Positions 26,115 to 34,592 of a DNA stretch of 57,311 bases are shown here, in pieces. How positions within the stretch are numbered: position 1 is the first letter of the stretch; every line of letters starts with the position of its first letter. The notes below the pieces were generated by a model. The model searched no databases. It was not told the DNA's origin and saw only the letters and a program-made list of their open reading frames with translations. The stretch spans positions 1 to 57,311 of the forward strand of contig JBFGJY010000007.1 in assembly GCA_041576975.1 (NCBI GenBank), in the 5' to 3' direction. This DNA is from JBFGJY01 sp041576975. Lineage in GTDB: Bacteria > Pseudomonadota > Gammaproteobacteria > UBA4575. The position numbers and the translations under genes are program-made.

Positions 26115-26573
26115 ATGCGTATTCACACCACTTTATTAACAACAATATTGATTATTGGATTAGCAGCCTGCACAACAACACCCACACAAGAACAACAAGG
26201 TATGGTAATTGGTGGAGTAATAGGAGCCGTAATAGGTTCTACCGTTGGAGGAGGACGTGGCCAAGTTATTGCAACGGCAGTTGGTACCTTAATTGGAGCC
26301 ATAGCTGGTGGTTCAATTGGCCGAAGATTAGATGAACTCGATCGTCTGAAAACTGGACATACTCTAGAGACGGTGCGCACAGGTGTATCAAGTGAGTGGG
26401 TAAATCCTGATACGGGTTATGAATATACCGTGACTCCAACCCGTACTTTTGAATCAGATAGTGGAATGCCATGTCGTGAATTTACAATTGATGCTGATAT
26501 TGGTGGTAAAACAGAACAAGTTTATGGCACAGCATGCCGTCAAGCTGATGGTAGTTGGAAAATGCAAAGTTAG
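26115..26573 (+). CDS. Glycine-zipper outer-membrane lipoprotein, 17 kDa surface antigen type
   Basis: A 152-aa lipoprotein: signal peptide of about 18 residues ending in the lipobox LAAC, giving lipidated Cys19. A glycine-zipper segment follows (about 30-73: GMVIGGVIGAVIGSTVGGG, then AVGTLIGAIAGGSIG), as in SlyB and the rickettsial 17 kDa antigen. The C-terminal half (about 93-152) holds the conserved WVNPDTGYEYTVTPTRTF and two Cys (PCREF, TACRQ) that may form a disulfide. The likely place is the periplasmic face of the outer membrane, stabilising the envelope under stress. AAGGA stands 6 nt before the ATG. Transcribed singly, with an FNR-like box upstream. Confidence 0.88.
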   Translation: MRIHTTLLTTILIIGLAACTTTPTQEQQGMVIGGVIGAVIGSTVGGGRGQVIATAVGTLIGAIAGGSIGRRLDELDRLKTGHTLETVRTGVSSEWVNPDTGYEYTVTPTRTFESDSGMPCREFTIDADIGGKTEQVYGTACRQADGSWKMQS

Positions 26574-26649
26574 TTATTAGCACAGGAAAATCCTGATTTC
26601 TATCTTGATTTCAATATTCTTTTAAGGAATGAGATATCCATTAAACAAA

Positions 26650-26655
26650 TATAAT
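26650..26655 (+). promoter_or_regulatory. Consensus -10 hexamer before osmC-like gene
   Basis: TATAAT lies 65 bp before the OsmC ATG. The intergenic region also has a small hairpin, CAGGA-AAA-TCCTG (26583-26595), after the lipoprotein stop. No acceptable FNR box is placed 31 bp upstream, so ordinary sigma70-type expression is more likely. Confidence 0.4.
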
Positions 26656-26719
26656 AAACTTGAAGTGCTAACAAAATGCTAAGTTATGTTATAGAAATAA
26701 ACCAAGGGACACACTTTAT

Positions 26720-27157
26720 ATGCAGAAATTCCCACATTACTACCATGTTCAAGTTGAGGGGAAACCAACTGGCACAGTCGTAACTGAAGCAGAAGGATTA
26801 CCAGCACTTCAAATAGACGCACCCAAACAATTTGATGGGCCTGGTGATAAATGGTCTCCAGAGGAACTACTGGTTGCAGCGGTTGCAGATTGCTTAATCC
26901 TGACATTTCGCGCAATAGCAAACGCCTCAAAGTTAGAATGGTCTGAACTATCTTGTGATGTTAAGGGAACGCTTGAGATGGTAGACCGTAAAACACAGTT
27001 TACGGAGATGCTTATTCGCGCTTCTCTTCAAATTTCCTCTGAGGCTGATTCAGAAAAGGCTTTACGACTATTAGAGAAAGCCGAAAGCAGTTGCTTAATA
27101 ACAAGTTCACTCACTGCTAATTGCAAACTCGAAACAAAAATAACTTACACTTCGTAG
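26720..27157 (+). CDS. OsmC/Ohr family peroxidase-like protein
   Basis: A 145-aa OsmC-fold protein, a cytoplasmic thiol peroxidase family acting on organic hydroperoxides. The two family cysteines are present: one in VADCLILTFRAIA (the peroxidatic helix) and one in ESSCLITSSL. The KWSPEELLVAAVADC segment is typical of the OsmC family. It is not a canonical Ohr; the YhfA-like or general OsmC branch is likely. AAGGGA precedes the ATG. Single gene, convergent with the rhomboid gene. Oxidative defence when oxygen returns is the plausible role. Confidence 0.9.
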   Translation: MQKFPHYYHVQVEGKPTGTVVTEAEGLPALQIDAPKQFDGPGDKWSPEELLVAAVADCLILTFRAIANASKLEWSELSCDVKGTLEMVDRKTQFTEMLIRASLQISSEADSEKALRLLEKAESSCLITSSLTANCKLETKITYTS

Positions 27158-27269
27158 TTTTTTTATATTTAATAATACTTAGCACATTAAGAATCTCTAT
27201 TAATCAATAATGCAAAATTTTATGAAGGCATTTGTGCCATATTACTTTTAGTTTTCTTTTTCTCGATTT

Positions 27270-27905
27270 TTATCGCGGTGGATATTTTTTCCAGTAGAGA
27301 ATAAGAAAAAACCCAAATAACATTCCACCCAAATGTGCAAAATGAGCCACACCTGCAGCTAAGCCGGTGACACCAAACCACAATTCGATTGCACCAAAGA
27401 GGATAACAAACCATCTTGCCTCGATGGGTATCGGCGGGAAAATAAGGATAAGTCGTTGTCTTGGGAAAAACATGCCATAGGCCAATAACAAACCATACAC
27501 ACCACCAGATGCGCCGATGGATGGATAGTAGTTATCGCCTTGAGAAGAAACAAATAACTGCACCAAACCGGCACCAATCACGCAGACAAAATAATATATA
27601 GTGAAGACTTTAGAGCCCCATAAATTCTCAAGGCGTGATCCAAACATCCACAGGGCATACATATTCAATAACAAATGCATCACACCACCATGTAAAAAGG
27701 CATAGGTCACCAATTGCGAAATTTGGAAATGCGGTCGTTCTATACGAATTTCGGGCCCAGAGGAGAGATCCAATGGCCAAAGTGCCAATTTGGAAAACAT
27801 TGCGCCACCGACATATATTTCAAGGAGAAACATAATCCCATTGACGATAAGTAATGACTTGACAATGGGGGGGACAGATGAATATGGGGTAGCAAATCCA
27901 GCCAT
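27270..27905 (-). CDS. Rhomboid family intramembrane serine protease
   Basis: A 211-aa, six-helix membrane protease that cuts substrates within or next to the membrane. The catalytic serine is Ser133 in SIGASGGVYG and its partner His191 lies in HFAHLGGMLFG; the HGGVMHLLLNMYALW segment with its conserved His/Asn is also present, so it should be active. No extra cytoplasmic domain. It diverges from ftsH across 283 bp and converges with the OsmC gene. Substrates unknown; a membrane quality-control role beside FtsH is inference from position. Confidence 0.93.
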   Translation of the reverse strand: MAGFATPYSSVPPIVKSLLIVNGIMFLLEIYVGGAMFSKLALWPLDLSSGPEIRIERPHFQISQLVTYAFLHGGVMHLLLNMYALWMFGSRLENLWGSKVFTIYYFVCVIGAGLVQLFVSSQGDNYYPSIGASGGVYGLLLAYGMFFPRQRLILIFPPIPIEARWFVILFGAIELWFGVTGLAAGVAHFAHLGGMLFGFFLILYWKKYPPR

Positions 27906-28111
27906 ATGCTACCCTTAGCTTCGAACAGTCATTGTTGCGAGATCAGTTATTAATAAACTTAAATTCAAATTTAATGTTCTTGTTATATTAAATTGTTCTA
28001 ATAGATGTATATGTGTTGCAATTACAGAATTTTATGTTCCAAATATATGAAGCTAAACACGCTGTATTAGTCTGTAGTTTTACACGATAAACGTATTTAC
28101 AATTATCTTTC

Positions 28112-28125
28112 TTGATACAGGTCAA
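28112..28125 (+). promoter_or_regulatory. FNR-type box upstream of ftsH
   Basis: TTGAT-ACAG-GTCAA has one change from consensus, the same change as in the ppsA box. TGTAAT (28151-28156) is 35 bp from the box centre and TACATT (28143-28148) 27 bp; either could be the -10. The gene begins at 28189. Confidence 0.6.
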
Positions 28126-28188
28126 AATATAAATCTGAATTGTACATTAGTGTAATTAAAATAATTATCCTAATGATTAGATTAATAT

Positions 28189-30066
28189 ATGGAAAATAAA
28201 CACCAATTCTCGATTTGGTATTTTATTTTTGTAATCTTATTTATAATAATTTTACAGAATTATATTAATGTGCCACGTGTAGAAAATCTTCCTTACAGTG
28301 ATTTTAAAACACTACTTAAGGCAAAGAAACTTGACGAAATACGGCTCACAGAGACTGATATCTCAGGCACTATTGTGCTTAAAGATATCAATGAATTTTT
28401 GCCTTTTGAAAGAGCTGAAGCCTTGAAAAAAAATGGAGGTCTTGAACGATCTTTTTATACTGTTCGTTTAGAAGACCCCAAACTTATTGATGACTTAGAA
28501 ACCGCTGGCGTTAAATTTGCAGGCGAAAAACAAAGTCGTTGGGTTGGAACATTACTATCTTGGGTTGTTCCAGTTCTTTTATTTTTTGCACTTTGGTCAT
28601 ATTTGTTTCGCCGCGTTGGAAGTATGACAGGCGGAATGATGGAAATTGGTAAAAGTAAAGTTAAAGTCTATGTAGAAAAAGACACAAAGGTTACTTTTAT
28701 CGATGTTGCTGGTGTTGATGAGGCCAAAGAGGAGCTTCAAGAAATTGTTAATTTTTTAAATGATCCACAAGGGTATAGTCAACTCGGCGCAAGAATCCCA
28801 AAAGGTATTCTTTTAGTTGGACCACCAGGAACAGGAAAAACATTGCTCGCAAGAGCAGTAGCAGGTGAAGCCGGCGTTCCATTTTTTTCAATTAATGGAT
28901 CTGAATTTGTAGAAATGTTTGTTGGCGTCGGTGCCGCACGTGTTCGCGATCTATTTGATCAAGCACGCCAGAAAGCGCCTGCAATAATTTTTATTGATGA
29001 ACTCGATGCACTCGGACGAGCACGTGGTATTTATCCTGCTGGTGGAGGTCATGATGAAAAAGAGCAAACACTAAATCAGTTGTTATCGGAGATGGATGGG
29101 TTTGATCCTAGTAAAGGCTTAGTGTTACTTGCGGCAACAAACCGTCCTGAAATTCTGGATCCCGCCCTATTACGTGCAGGACGTTTTGATCGACAAGTAC
29201 TTGTTGATCGCCCCGATAAACTTGGACGTGTACAGATCCTAAAAGTGCATATAAAAAAGATACGCTTAGCAAAAGATATTGATTTAGAAAGCATCGCTGC
29301 CTTAACACCTGGCTTTACCGGCGCAGATCTTGCTAATTTAGTTAATGAAGCTGCATTGCTTGCTACACGTCGCAAAGGAGATGAAGTTATATTAGATGAC
29401 TTTACACAAGCAATTGAACGTATTGTTGCAGGGCTTGAGAAAAAGAATCGTCTTTTGAATCCGAAGGAGCGAGAAGTTGTAGCGCATCATGAAATGGGAC
29501 ATGCACTTGTCGCGATGTCATTACCTGGCGTAGATCCTGTACATAAAATTTCAATCATTCCAAGAGGTATCGGTGCTCTTGGATACACTATACAACGTCC
29601 CACAGAAGATCGCTATTTGATGACGCGCGAAGAACTTGAAAACAAAATGGCAGTGCTACTTGGTGGTCGCGCTTCGGAACAAATCATCTTTCAACACCTC
29701 TCTACTGGTGCAGCAGATGATCTTGCTAAAGCAACGGATATTGCAAGAAGTATGGTGACGCGCTATGGCATGGACGAAAAACTTGGCCAAGTAGTTTATC
29801 AAGAGGAGGCACCCTTATTTTTAGAGGGTATACCAACGGTAAGTAAGCGAGATTTTAGCGAAGAAACTGCGCGTGAGATCGATTGTGCTGTGCGTGATCT
29901 TGTCAATGCGGCATTAGAAAAAGCATCTGCCATTCTAATTCGCAACCGTGAAGTACTAGAAAATGGTGCAAAGATGTTATTAGAACAAGAAACACTAACC
30001 GATACTGAACTTAAAACACTACAGCAACAAATACCTTTAGCAGCAAGTGTTAAAACGCAAACTTAA
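28189..30066 (+). CDS. ftsH: ATP-dependent zinc metalloprotease FtsH (probable accessory copy)
   Basis: A 625-aa AAA+ membrane protease. Two membrane helices (about 9-27 and 121-141) flank a periplasmic domain. The AAA module has Walker A GPPGTGKT, Walker B IIFIDELDALG and the second region of homology ATNRPEILDPALLRAGRFDR. The zinc site is HEMGH (434-438), where the usual motif is HEAGH, with the third ligand region LSTGAADDLAKATDIA. It degrades membrane and short-lived regulatory proteins as a hexamer. The gene stands alone, not next to rrmJ/ftsJ or folP as the housekeeping copy in gammaproteobacteria usually does, so a stress-specific paralogue is likely; this is inference. An FNR-type box lies upstream. 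Confidence 0.95.
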   Translation: MENKHQFSIWYFIFVILFIIILQNYINVPRVENLPYSDFKTLLKAKKLDEIRLTETDISGTIVLKDINEFLPFERAEALKKNGGLERSFYTVRLEDPKLIDDLETAGVKFAGEKQSRWVGTLLSWVVPVLLFFALWSYLFRRVGSMTGGMMEIGKSKVKVYVEKDTKVTFIDVAGVDEAKEELQEIVNFLNDPQGYSQLGARIPKGILLVGPPGTGKTLLARAVAGEAGVPFFSINGSEFVEMFVGVGAARVRDLFDQARQKAPAIIFIDELDALGRARGIYPAGGGHDEKEQTLNQLLSEMDGFDPSKGLVLLAATNRPEILDPALLRAGRFDRQVLVDRPDKLGRVQILKVHIKKIRLAKDIDLESIAALTPGFTGADLANLVNEAALLATRRKGDEVILDDFTQAIERIVAGLEKKNRLLNPKEREVVAHHEMGHALVAMSLPGVDPVHKISIIPRGIGALGYTIQRPTEDRYLMTREELENKMAVLLGGRASEQIIFQHLSTGAADDLAKATDIARSMVTRYGMDEKLGQVVYQEEAPLFLEGIPTVSKRDFSEETAREIDCAVRDLVNAALEKASAILIRNREVLENGAKMLLEQETLTDTELKTLQQQIPLAASVKTQT

Positions 30067-30099
30067 TTAGAATAAATGCTAAACAAATGCTATTTATAA

Positions 30100-31143
30100 T
30101 CAATGTGCAATACTCTTAACTTCTTTATTAAGTAACGCCTTGCCTTTTTGTTCCAGTTCAAACATCTTTTCTAAGCTGGCACGGGCGCGTTTCGCAATAT
30201 CACTAGGAATCTCTATATATTGATCGGGTGTTGGGTTTTTCAATGCCTTTAAAACATCGGATAACTGAATCTCCTTCATATAAGGACAAAGGATGCAAGT
30301 ACCGACAATTTCTTTATTTGGAAACTCTGCCTTAAATCGATCTGTCAAACCACATTCAGTGACTAACATAAAAGTCTTAGCGTTCGAACTACGTACATAG
30401 TTAAGCATTCCAGAAGTACCACCTGCATAGTCAACTAATGAAACCACCCCTGGTGTACACTCTGGGTGTGCAAGAATTTTCACGTCTTGGAAACGTCGGC
30501 GTATATCTTTCACAGAATCAGGGTTAAACCCCTCATGAACAACGCAAGTACCACTCCAAGTAATAATATTTTTAGATGTCATACTACGAAGGTTCTGACC
30601 CATTAATTCATCAGGGATAAATATAATATCTTCTTGTGGCATAGCCTCAACTACTTCTACTACATTTGAAGAAGTGCAACATGCATCACATTCTGCTTTT
30701 ACCTCTGCATAAGTATTCACATAGCAGACTATCCCGGCATGTGGATATTTTTCTCGCAGCTCACGAACTTGCTCAGCATTGATCGAATCTGCCAATGAAC
30801 AACCCGCGACTCTTGGTACTAAGACTTCTTTTTCTGGATTCAGCAACTTAGCTGTCTCACCCATGAAATAGACGGAACAAAATATAATCTTTTTCGCAGG
30901 AAGCTTACTTGCTTTTACACTCAATCCATATGAATCACCGACTACATCCGCAACTCCATACATAATATCTGGCGTTTGATATGAATGTGCCAAAATGATC
31001 GCATCTTGTTCTTTTTTTAACTGATTAATTTCTATCGTGGTAGGTGCAATTAGCTCACAATCTTCATGTTTCCAACCAAGTTTATGTAACTTGTCATAAA
31101 GACGTGTAACCTCTGTTTTGATATCTGCTGATGAAATCTGCAT
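30100..31143 (-). CDS. nadA: Quinolinate synthase A
   Basis: A 347-aa [4Fe-4S] enzyme that condenses iminoaspartate with dihydroxyacetone phosphate to quinolinate in NAD synthesis. Family marks are ILAHSYQTPDI near residue 50, DSYGLSVKA, FMGETAKLLNP, the HPECTPGVV segment and the cluster cysteines, including the C-terminal one in GTCILCPYMK. Length equals E. coli NadA (347 aa). The start is ATG at 31143. It converges with ftsH, 33 bp between stops, and has no nadB or nadC neighbour here. Oxygen-sensitive cluster chemistry fits a low-oxygen setting, but it is a housekeeping gene and no FNR box faces it. Confidence 0.97.
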   Translation of the reverse strand: MQISSADIKTEVTRLYDKLHKLGWKHEDCELIAPTTIEINQLKKEQDAIILAHSYQTPDIMYGVADVVGDSYGLSVKASKLPAKKIIFCSVYFMGETAKLLNPEKEVLVPRVAGCSLADSINAEQVRELREKYPHAGIVCYVNTYAEVKAECDACCTSSNVVEVVEAMPQEDIIFIPDELMGQNLRSMTSKNIITWSGTCVVHEGFNPDSVKDIRRRFQDVKILAHPECTPGVVSLVDYAGGTSGMLNYVRSSNAKTFMLVTECGLTDRFKAEFPNKEIVGTCILCPYMKEIQLSDVLKALKNPTPDQYIEIPSDIAKRARASLEKMFELEQKGKALLNKEVKSIAH

Positions 31144-31491
31144 GTTTTGTACGGGAGATTCTGTAACTTAATGCATAATACTTAATATTTAACATTAAAT
31201 ATGAATAAATAGATCATGTTATTGCTTTAGATCAATGAAATTGACGATATGGATTAGATAATAATTTTAAGCTCAGAGAAATAACTGGTATATCTATGTC
31301 TTTAATAAGACTCTATACCATTCTCTAAAGTTGCTAATAGTTTCAAAGTTGTATTGACACAGATCAGTTTTAACAGACTATCAATTGCGGTGTTTTATAG
31401 TAATTATTCGGATTTACAGAGATTTTCTGAAAGACAGAGCAGCCTTGGGAAAATAATGTTTATTTAAAATTAATAAAAATACAAAAAGAAT
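31144..31491. other. 348-bp intergenic region between nadA and the small secreted-protein gene
   Basis: No convincing gene. It contains the nadA upstream region on the left and, on the right, an FNR-like box TTGAC-ACAG-ATCAG (31354-31367, two changes). TTTTAT (31393-31398) and TATAGT (31396-31401) are -10 candidates lying 35-38 bp from the box centre, slightly further than ideal. Confidence 0.5.
31354..31367 (+). promoter_or_regulatory. Degenerate FNR-like box before the 64-aa gene
   Basis: TTGAC-ACAG-ATCAG has two changes from consensus; TATAGT follows at 31396-31401. It would serve the 31492 gene and possibly the DUF3775 gene. Confidence 0.35.
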
Positions 31492-31686
31492 ATGCTCAAT
31501 AAATACTATCTGGTAGCCTTACTTATTATGAGTTGTAGCCAATTATATGCAGACGAAAATCAATGGGAATATGCGGCTGGTCTATCACGATCCTCTATGA
31601 TGAAGATTAATCAATTTACAAATATATCTAGCACTGATGCTTTAACTTTACCAAATGGCAAGATTACTTTAATTATTTATGCTTGA
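31492..31686 (+). CDS. Small secreted hypothetical protein, 64 aa
   Basis: ATG at 31492 opens a 64-codon frame. The first about 20 residues look like a Sec signal peptide (LNKYYLVALLIMSCSQLYAD; cleavage probably after LYA), leaving a mature peptide of about 44 residues with no cysteine. I do not recognise it. The frame stops at TGA (31684-31686), but the same frame stays open for another 27 codons to TAA at 31768-31770, so it might be a truncated remnant of a longer protein. No strong Shine-Dalgarno. Moderate support only. Confidence 0.45.
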   Translation: MLNKYYLVALLIMSCSQLYADENQWEYAAGLSRSSMMKINQFTNISSTDALTLPNGKITLIIYA

Positions 31687-31832
31687 CCAAGAGATAAGTT
31701 CGATCGATGTCTTGAATATTTCGATTCTTCATTGAATGCACTCGAGTATATTTGCTATAAGTTAAAATAATGATAATTTTTGAAATATCATTTCTTGCAC
31801 ACACTCTTAAATAGTTTTATGTGGAAACAATT

Positions 31833-32243
31833 ATGACCGAAAAAATACAATTAGATATAAATCCTGAGACGATTGGTTATATAACAAATATGGCACGTGA
31901 ATTTCACGCAAAAGAACAGGTCTCTATTCCCGAAGAGCCGTTAAGTGCTACTTCTGATTGGGCCATGCAAGTTCTTGCTGACCATCAAGACGACCCAACC
32001 TATAATGAACTAAAATCGACAATTGAGGATCTTGAACCAGATCAACAAGTACAGCTGGTTGCGCTTATGTGGTTAGGTCGAGGTACTTTCTCTATTGAGG
32101 AATGGGAAAATGCATTGCAAGAAGCCGGCGATAGTTGGAATGAAAACACAGCAAACTATTTAATAGGCACCCCACTGCTGGCAAATTATCTAGAAGAAGG
32201 TTTATCCCAGTTGGGCTATTCCGCAGAAGACTATGAGATTTGA
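31833..32243 (+). CDS. DUF3775 domain protein
   Basis: A 136-aa soluble acidic protein from ATG 31833 (GGA 7 nt upstream); a GTG at 31821 would add four residues. It matches the DUF3775 family pattern as I recall it: an N-terminal LDINPETIGYITNMAREFHA helix, a central LEPDQQVQLVALMWLGRGTF, and a C-terminal TPLLANYLEEGLSQLGYS. The family has no assigned biochemical role. It stands 134 bp before the membrane-peptide gene and may share the upstream FNR-like promoter. No metal or nucleotide motif is visible. Confidence 0.82.
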   Translation: MTEKIQLDINPETIGYITNMAREFHAKEQVSIPEEPLSATSDWAMQVLADHQDDPTYNELKSTIEDLEPDQQVQLVALMWLGRGTFSIEEWENALQEAGDSWNENTANYLIGTPLLANYLEEGLSQLGYSAEDYEI

Positions 32244-32297
32244 TGATCTGCATATATATATACGCTCAGCTTACATATGAGATTAGACTTTAAATAT

Positions 32298-32338
32298 CTG
32301 ATTTATGTCAATTTGTAGTCAGTTTCAGCGAGTATATT
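32298..32338 (+). promoter_or_regulatory. FNR-like promoter before the membrane peptide / Pro-rich peptide pair
   Basis: CTGAT-TTAT-GTCAA (32298-32311) has two changes from consensus, but TATATT (32333-32338) lies 31 bp from its centre, the ideal class II distance. Transcription would start near 32346, giving a short leader carrying AAGGA before ATG 32378. Confidence 0.5.
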
Positions 32339-32377
32339 CAGTATTTATTAAATTATTGTGCCTCAAGGAAGTACCAA

Positions 32378-32476
32378 ATGAATAAAATAAATACCCATAA
32401 GATCCTTTTGATACTCGCAATCTTGGTGATGGCGTTGGTTATTATATTTTCCAGTTCAATGCTGTCTCAACCCTAG
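32378..32476 (+). CDS. 32-aa single-helix membrane peptide
   Basis: ATG at 32378 follows AAGGA with good spacing. The product is MNKINTHK followed by a hydrophobic stretch ILLILAILVMALVIIFSSSM and a short tail, stop TAG at 32474-32476. This is a typical small membrane peptide: positive N-terminus inside, one helix. The next open frame, a proline-rich peptide, starts 2 nt after the stop, in another frame. Either two coupled small genes or one gene split by a frameshift; together they would give a membrane-anchored proline-rich protein. Too small to assign by homology. Confidence 0.6.
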   Translation: MNKINTHKILLILAILVMALVIIFSSSMLSQP

Positions 32477-32478
32477 GA

Positions 32479-32682
32479 ATGAAACGCGATGTGGAATTTT
32501 CACCAAGTAATAATGGTGAACCCGAGATTCCGCCCAGTGGGCCTCCTGAATTACCACCTGAACAAATGCCTAATGAAATTCCCCCGTCTAGCCCACCCGA
32601 ACTAGACCCCACCCCAACACCTGAAGCGCCACCCGAAACACCCAGCGAAGTTCCTGAAGGTCCCGAACAACAGGCATACTGA
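32479..32682 (+). CDS. Proline/glutamate-rich low-complexity peptide, 67 aa
   Basis: ATG at 32479, 2 nt after the previous stop. After a short MKRDVEFSPS N-terminus the protein is built of degenerate repeats such as EIPPSGPPELPPEQ and EIPPSSPPELDPTP, very rich in Pro and Glu and with no hydrophobic core. Such sequences form extended polyproline rods or spacers, for example in periplasm-spanning proteins. The preceding gene would supply a membrane anchor if translation shifted frame. The frame extends upstream to 32401 without a stop, so the join is physically possible. Function unknown. Confidence 0.5.
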   Translation: MKRDVEFSPSNNGEPEIPPSGPPELPPEQMPNEIPPSSPPELDPTPTPEAPPETPSEVPEGPEQQAY

Positions 32683-32723
32683 CTAGTTCTTTGGTATTTG
32701 TTTCATCGCTGGGTAGAATTTCG

Positions 32724-34463
32724 TCATCTACTAATAGATTCAGCAACCAGATTCTGCTCTTGATGCAATTTTTCAGCGGCAATTTCTCGCATGCGGAATT
32801 TTTGTAATTTACCAGTAACAGTCATTGGGAACTCTTTAACAAACCATATATGCTTGGGAACTTTAAAGTGCGCTATCTTTCCTTTACAAAAAGCCCGGAT
32901 TTCATCAGCCGTTGCAGTCTCTCCTGTGTGTAACTGTATCCACGCCATAACTTCTTCGCCGTAAAACTCATCTGGTATGCCAAAGACGGCAACTTCTTCT
33001 ACTTTTGGATGCGTGAAAATAAAATCCTCAATTTCTCTTGGATAAATATTTTCACCCCCGCGAATAATCATTTCTTTCAAACGACCCGTTACCTTTATAT
33101 AGCCATCGGCGTCCATTGTGCCTAGATCCCCGGAAGCTAACCAACCCCCTTCGTCTATAGATTTAGCCGTAGCTTTTGGATCGCCATAATAACCTTTCAT
33201 AATGTGATAACCGCGAAAAAAAATTTCGCCTACCTCTCCTATTGGCAAAAGTTTACGTGTATTTACATCTACAACCTTAACTTCTTGATGTGGAAGATTA
33301 GTACCCACTGTTTGAATACGCTGCTCTATACTGTCATCTAGGGAGGTTAGGTGAGTTAAAGGTGACGCTTCAGTTTCTCCGTAACCAATGAGTATTTGCG
33401 AGCAATGCATGTCATGCATTACACGTTTCATCAATTCTGGAGGACACGGTGCACCTGCCATAATGCCCGTACGTAAACTAGAAAGATTATATTTTTTAAA
33501 CTCTAAGTGCTCGAGCTCTGCAATAAACATAGTTGGAACTCCATGAATGCCGGTACATTGTTCTTTATCGATTGCATTCAGCACATTTTCTGCATCAAAG
33601 TGTTCACAAGGTATAACGAGGCATGCACCTACAGAAAAACAAAGCAAATTGGCGAGAACCATTCCAAAGCAATGATAAAACGGCACTGGCACTACTAATC
33701 GATCGGTCTCTCTAAAATCCATTGCCAATGCAGAAAAATATGCATTATTTAAAATATTATGATGTGTCAAAATAACCGCTTTAGGAAAACCCGTAGTACC
33801 TGAGGTGTATTGAATATTTATCGCATCATCCATATCTAATGAATCAGTGGCTTCTTGCAATGTTTGCGGTGTAATTTTTTCAGATGCTTCGATAACTTCT
33901 TGCCATGTCGTAAAACCACTATATGGCCGTTGTGTCTTATCTGGAGCAGCTGGATCATAAACAATAATGCGTCTAAGAAAATTAAAGTCTTGATTGGCGA
34001 GACTATCAGACGCATGAGTCTTCAATTCCGGAATCATTTCAACAAGCATAGAAACATATTCACTGGTGCGAAAACTTGGAATAATAAAAAGCCCGTGCAC
34101 TTCAGAACGCTGCAAGGCATAGCCTAACTCTAATGACCGATAGGCTGGATTGATGTTTACCAGTACCACACCAATTTGCGCTGTCGCCATTTGCAACAAT
34201 AACCACTCGACATTATTGGTCGACCAAATACCAATACGTTCACCTTTTTTAAAACCAAGACCTATTAGCCCACGCGCTAAATTATCAACTTCTGTTTTAA
34301 GCTGTGCATAAGTGAGACGACGATGCTGAGGTGTAGAGACAATAGCCTCGTTCTCAGGAAAGTATTTTACAATGCTGGCAAAATGTTCAGGAATTGTCAC
34401 ACCCAGTAAAGGTGTGGTCCCACCACGGTGACAATAACTTTTACTTTTAGGATTAGAAATCAT
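32724..34463 (-). CDS. Acyl-CoA synthetase (AMP-binding, ACSF2/FadD-like)
   Basis: A 579-aa adenylate-forming ligase activating a carboxylic acid to acyl-AMP and then acyl-CoA. The P-loop YTSGTTGFPKAVILTHHN, the GYGETEASP motif, the SGDLGTMDADGYIKVTGR hinge and the C-terminal TVTGKLQKFRMRE with catalytic Lys are all present. The sequence resembles medium/long-chain fatty acyl-CoA synthetases of the ACSF2 group more than acetyl-CoA synthetase; the chain length is not determined. It lies 129 bp downstream of the dehydrogenase gene, last in the leftward Hsp20-Lon-HPF series, with no own FNR box in the gap. Confidence 0.93.
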   Translation of the reverse strand: MISNPKSKSYCHRGGTTPLLGVTIPEHFASIVKYFPENEAIVSTPQHRRLTYAQLKTEVDNLARGLIGLGFKKGERIGIWSTNNVEWLLLQMATAQIGVVLVNINPAYRSLELGYALQRSEVHGLFIIPSFRTSEYVSMLVEMIPELKTHASDSLANQDFNFLRRIIVYDPAAPDKTQRPYSGFTTWQEVIEASEKITPQTLQEATDSLDMDDAINIQYTSGTTGFPKAVILTHHNILNNAYFSALAMDFRETDRLVVPVPFYHCFGMVLANLLCFSVGACLVIPCEHFDAENVLNAIDKEQCTGIHGVPTMFIAELEHLEFKKYNLSSLRTGIMAGAPCPPELMKRVMHDMHCSQILIGYGETEASPLTHLTSLDDSIEQRIQTVGTNLPHQEVKVVDVNTRKLLPIGEVGEIFFRGYHIMKGYYGDPKATAKSIDEGGWLASGDLGTMDADGYIKVTGRLKEMIIRGGENIYPREIEDFIFTHPKVEEVAVFGIPDEFYGEEVMAWIQLHTGETATADEIRAFCKGKIAHFKVPKHIWFVKEFPMTVTGKLQKFRMREIAAEKLHQEQNLVAESISR

Positions 34464-34592
34464 CTTTAAATACGACTCGCAGGTTTCATTCCCTGACCAC
34501 CATAACCATGTAAATGATTTCGGAACACCAACTCTCCTTAATGACTACTTTATTTTTTTGCATGGAAGTCAAATATCTTATGGTTGTTATAT

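Noticed and set aside
26605..26618. TTGATTTCAATATT before the osmC-like gene
   Set aside because: Three mismatches in the right half-site; the nearby TATAAT is not at the matching distance.
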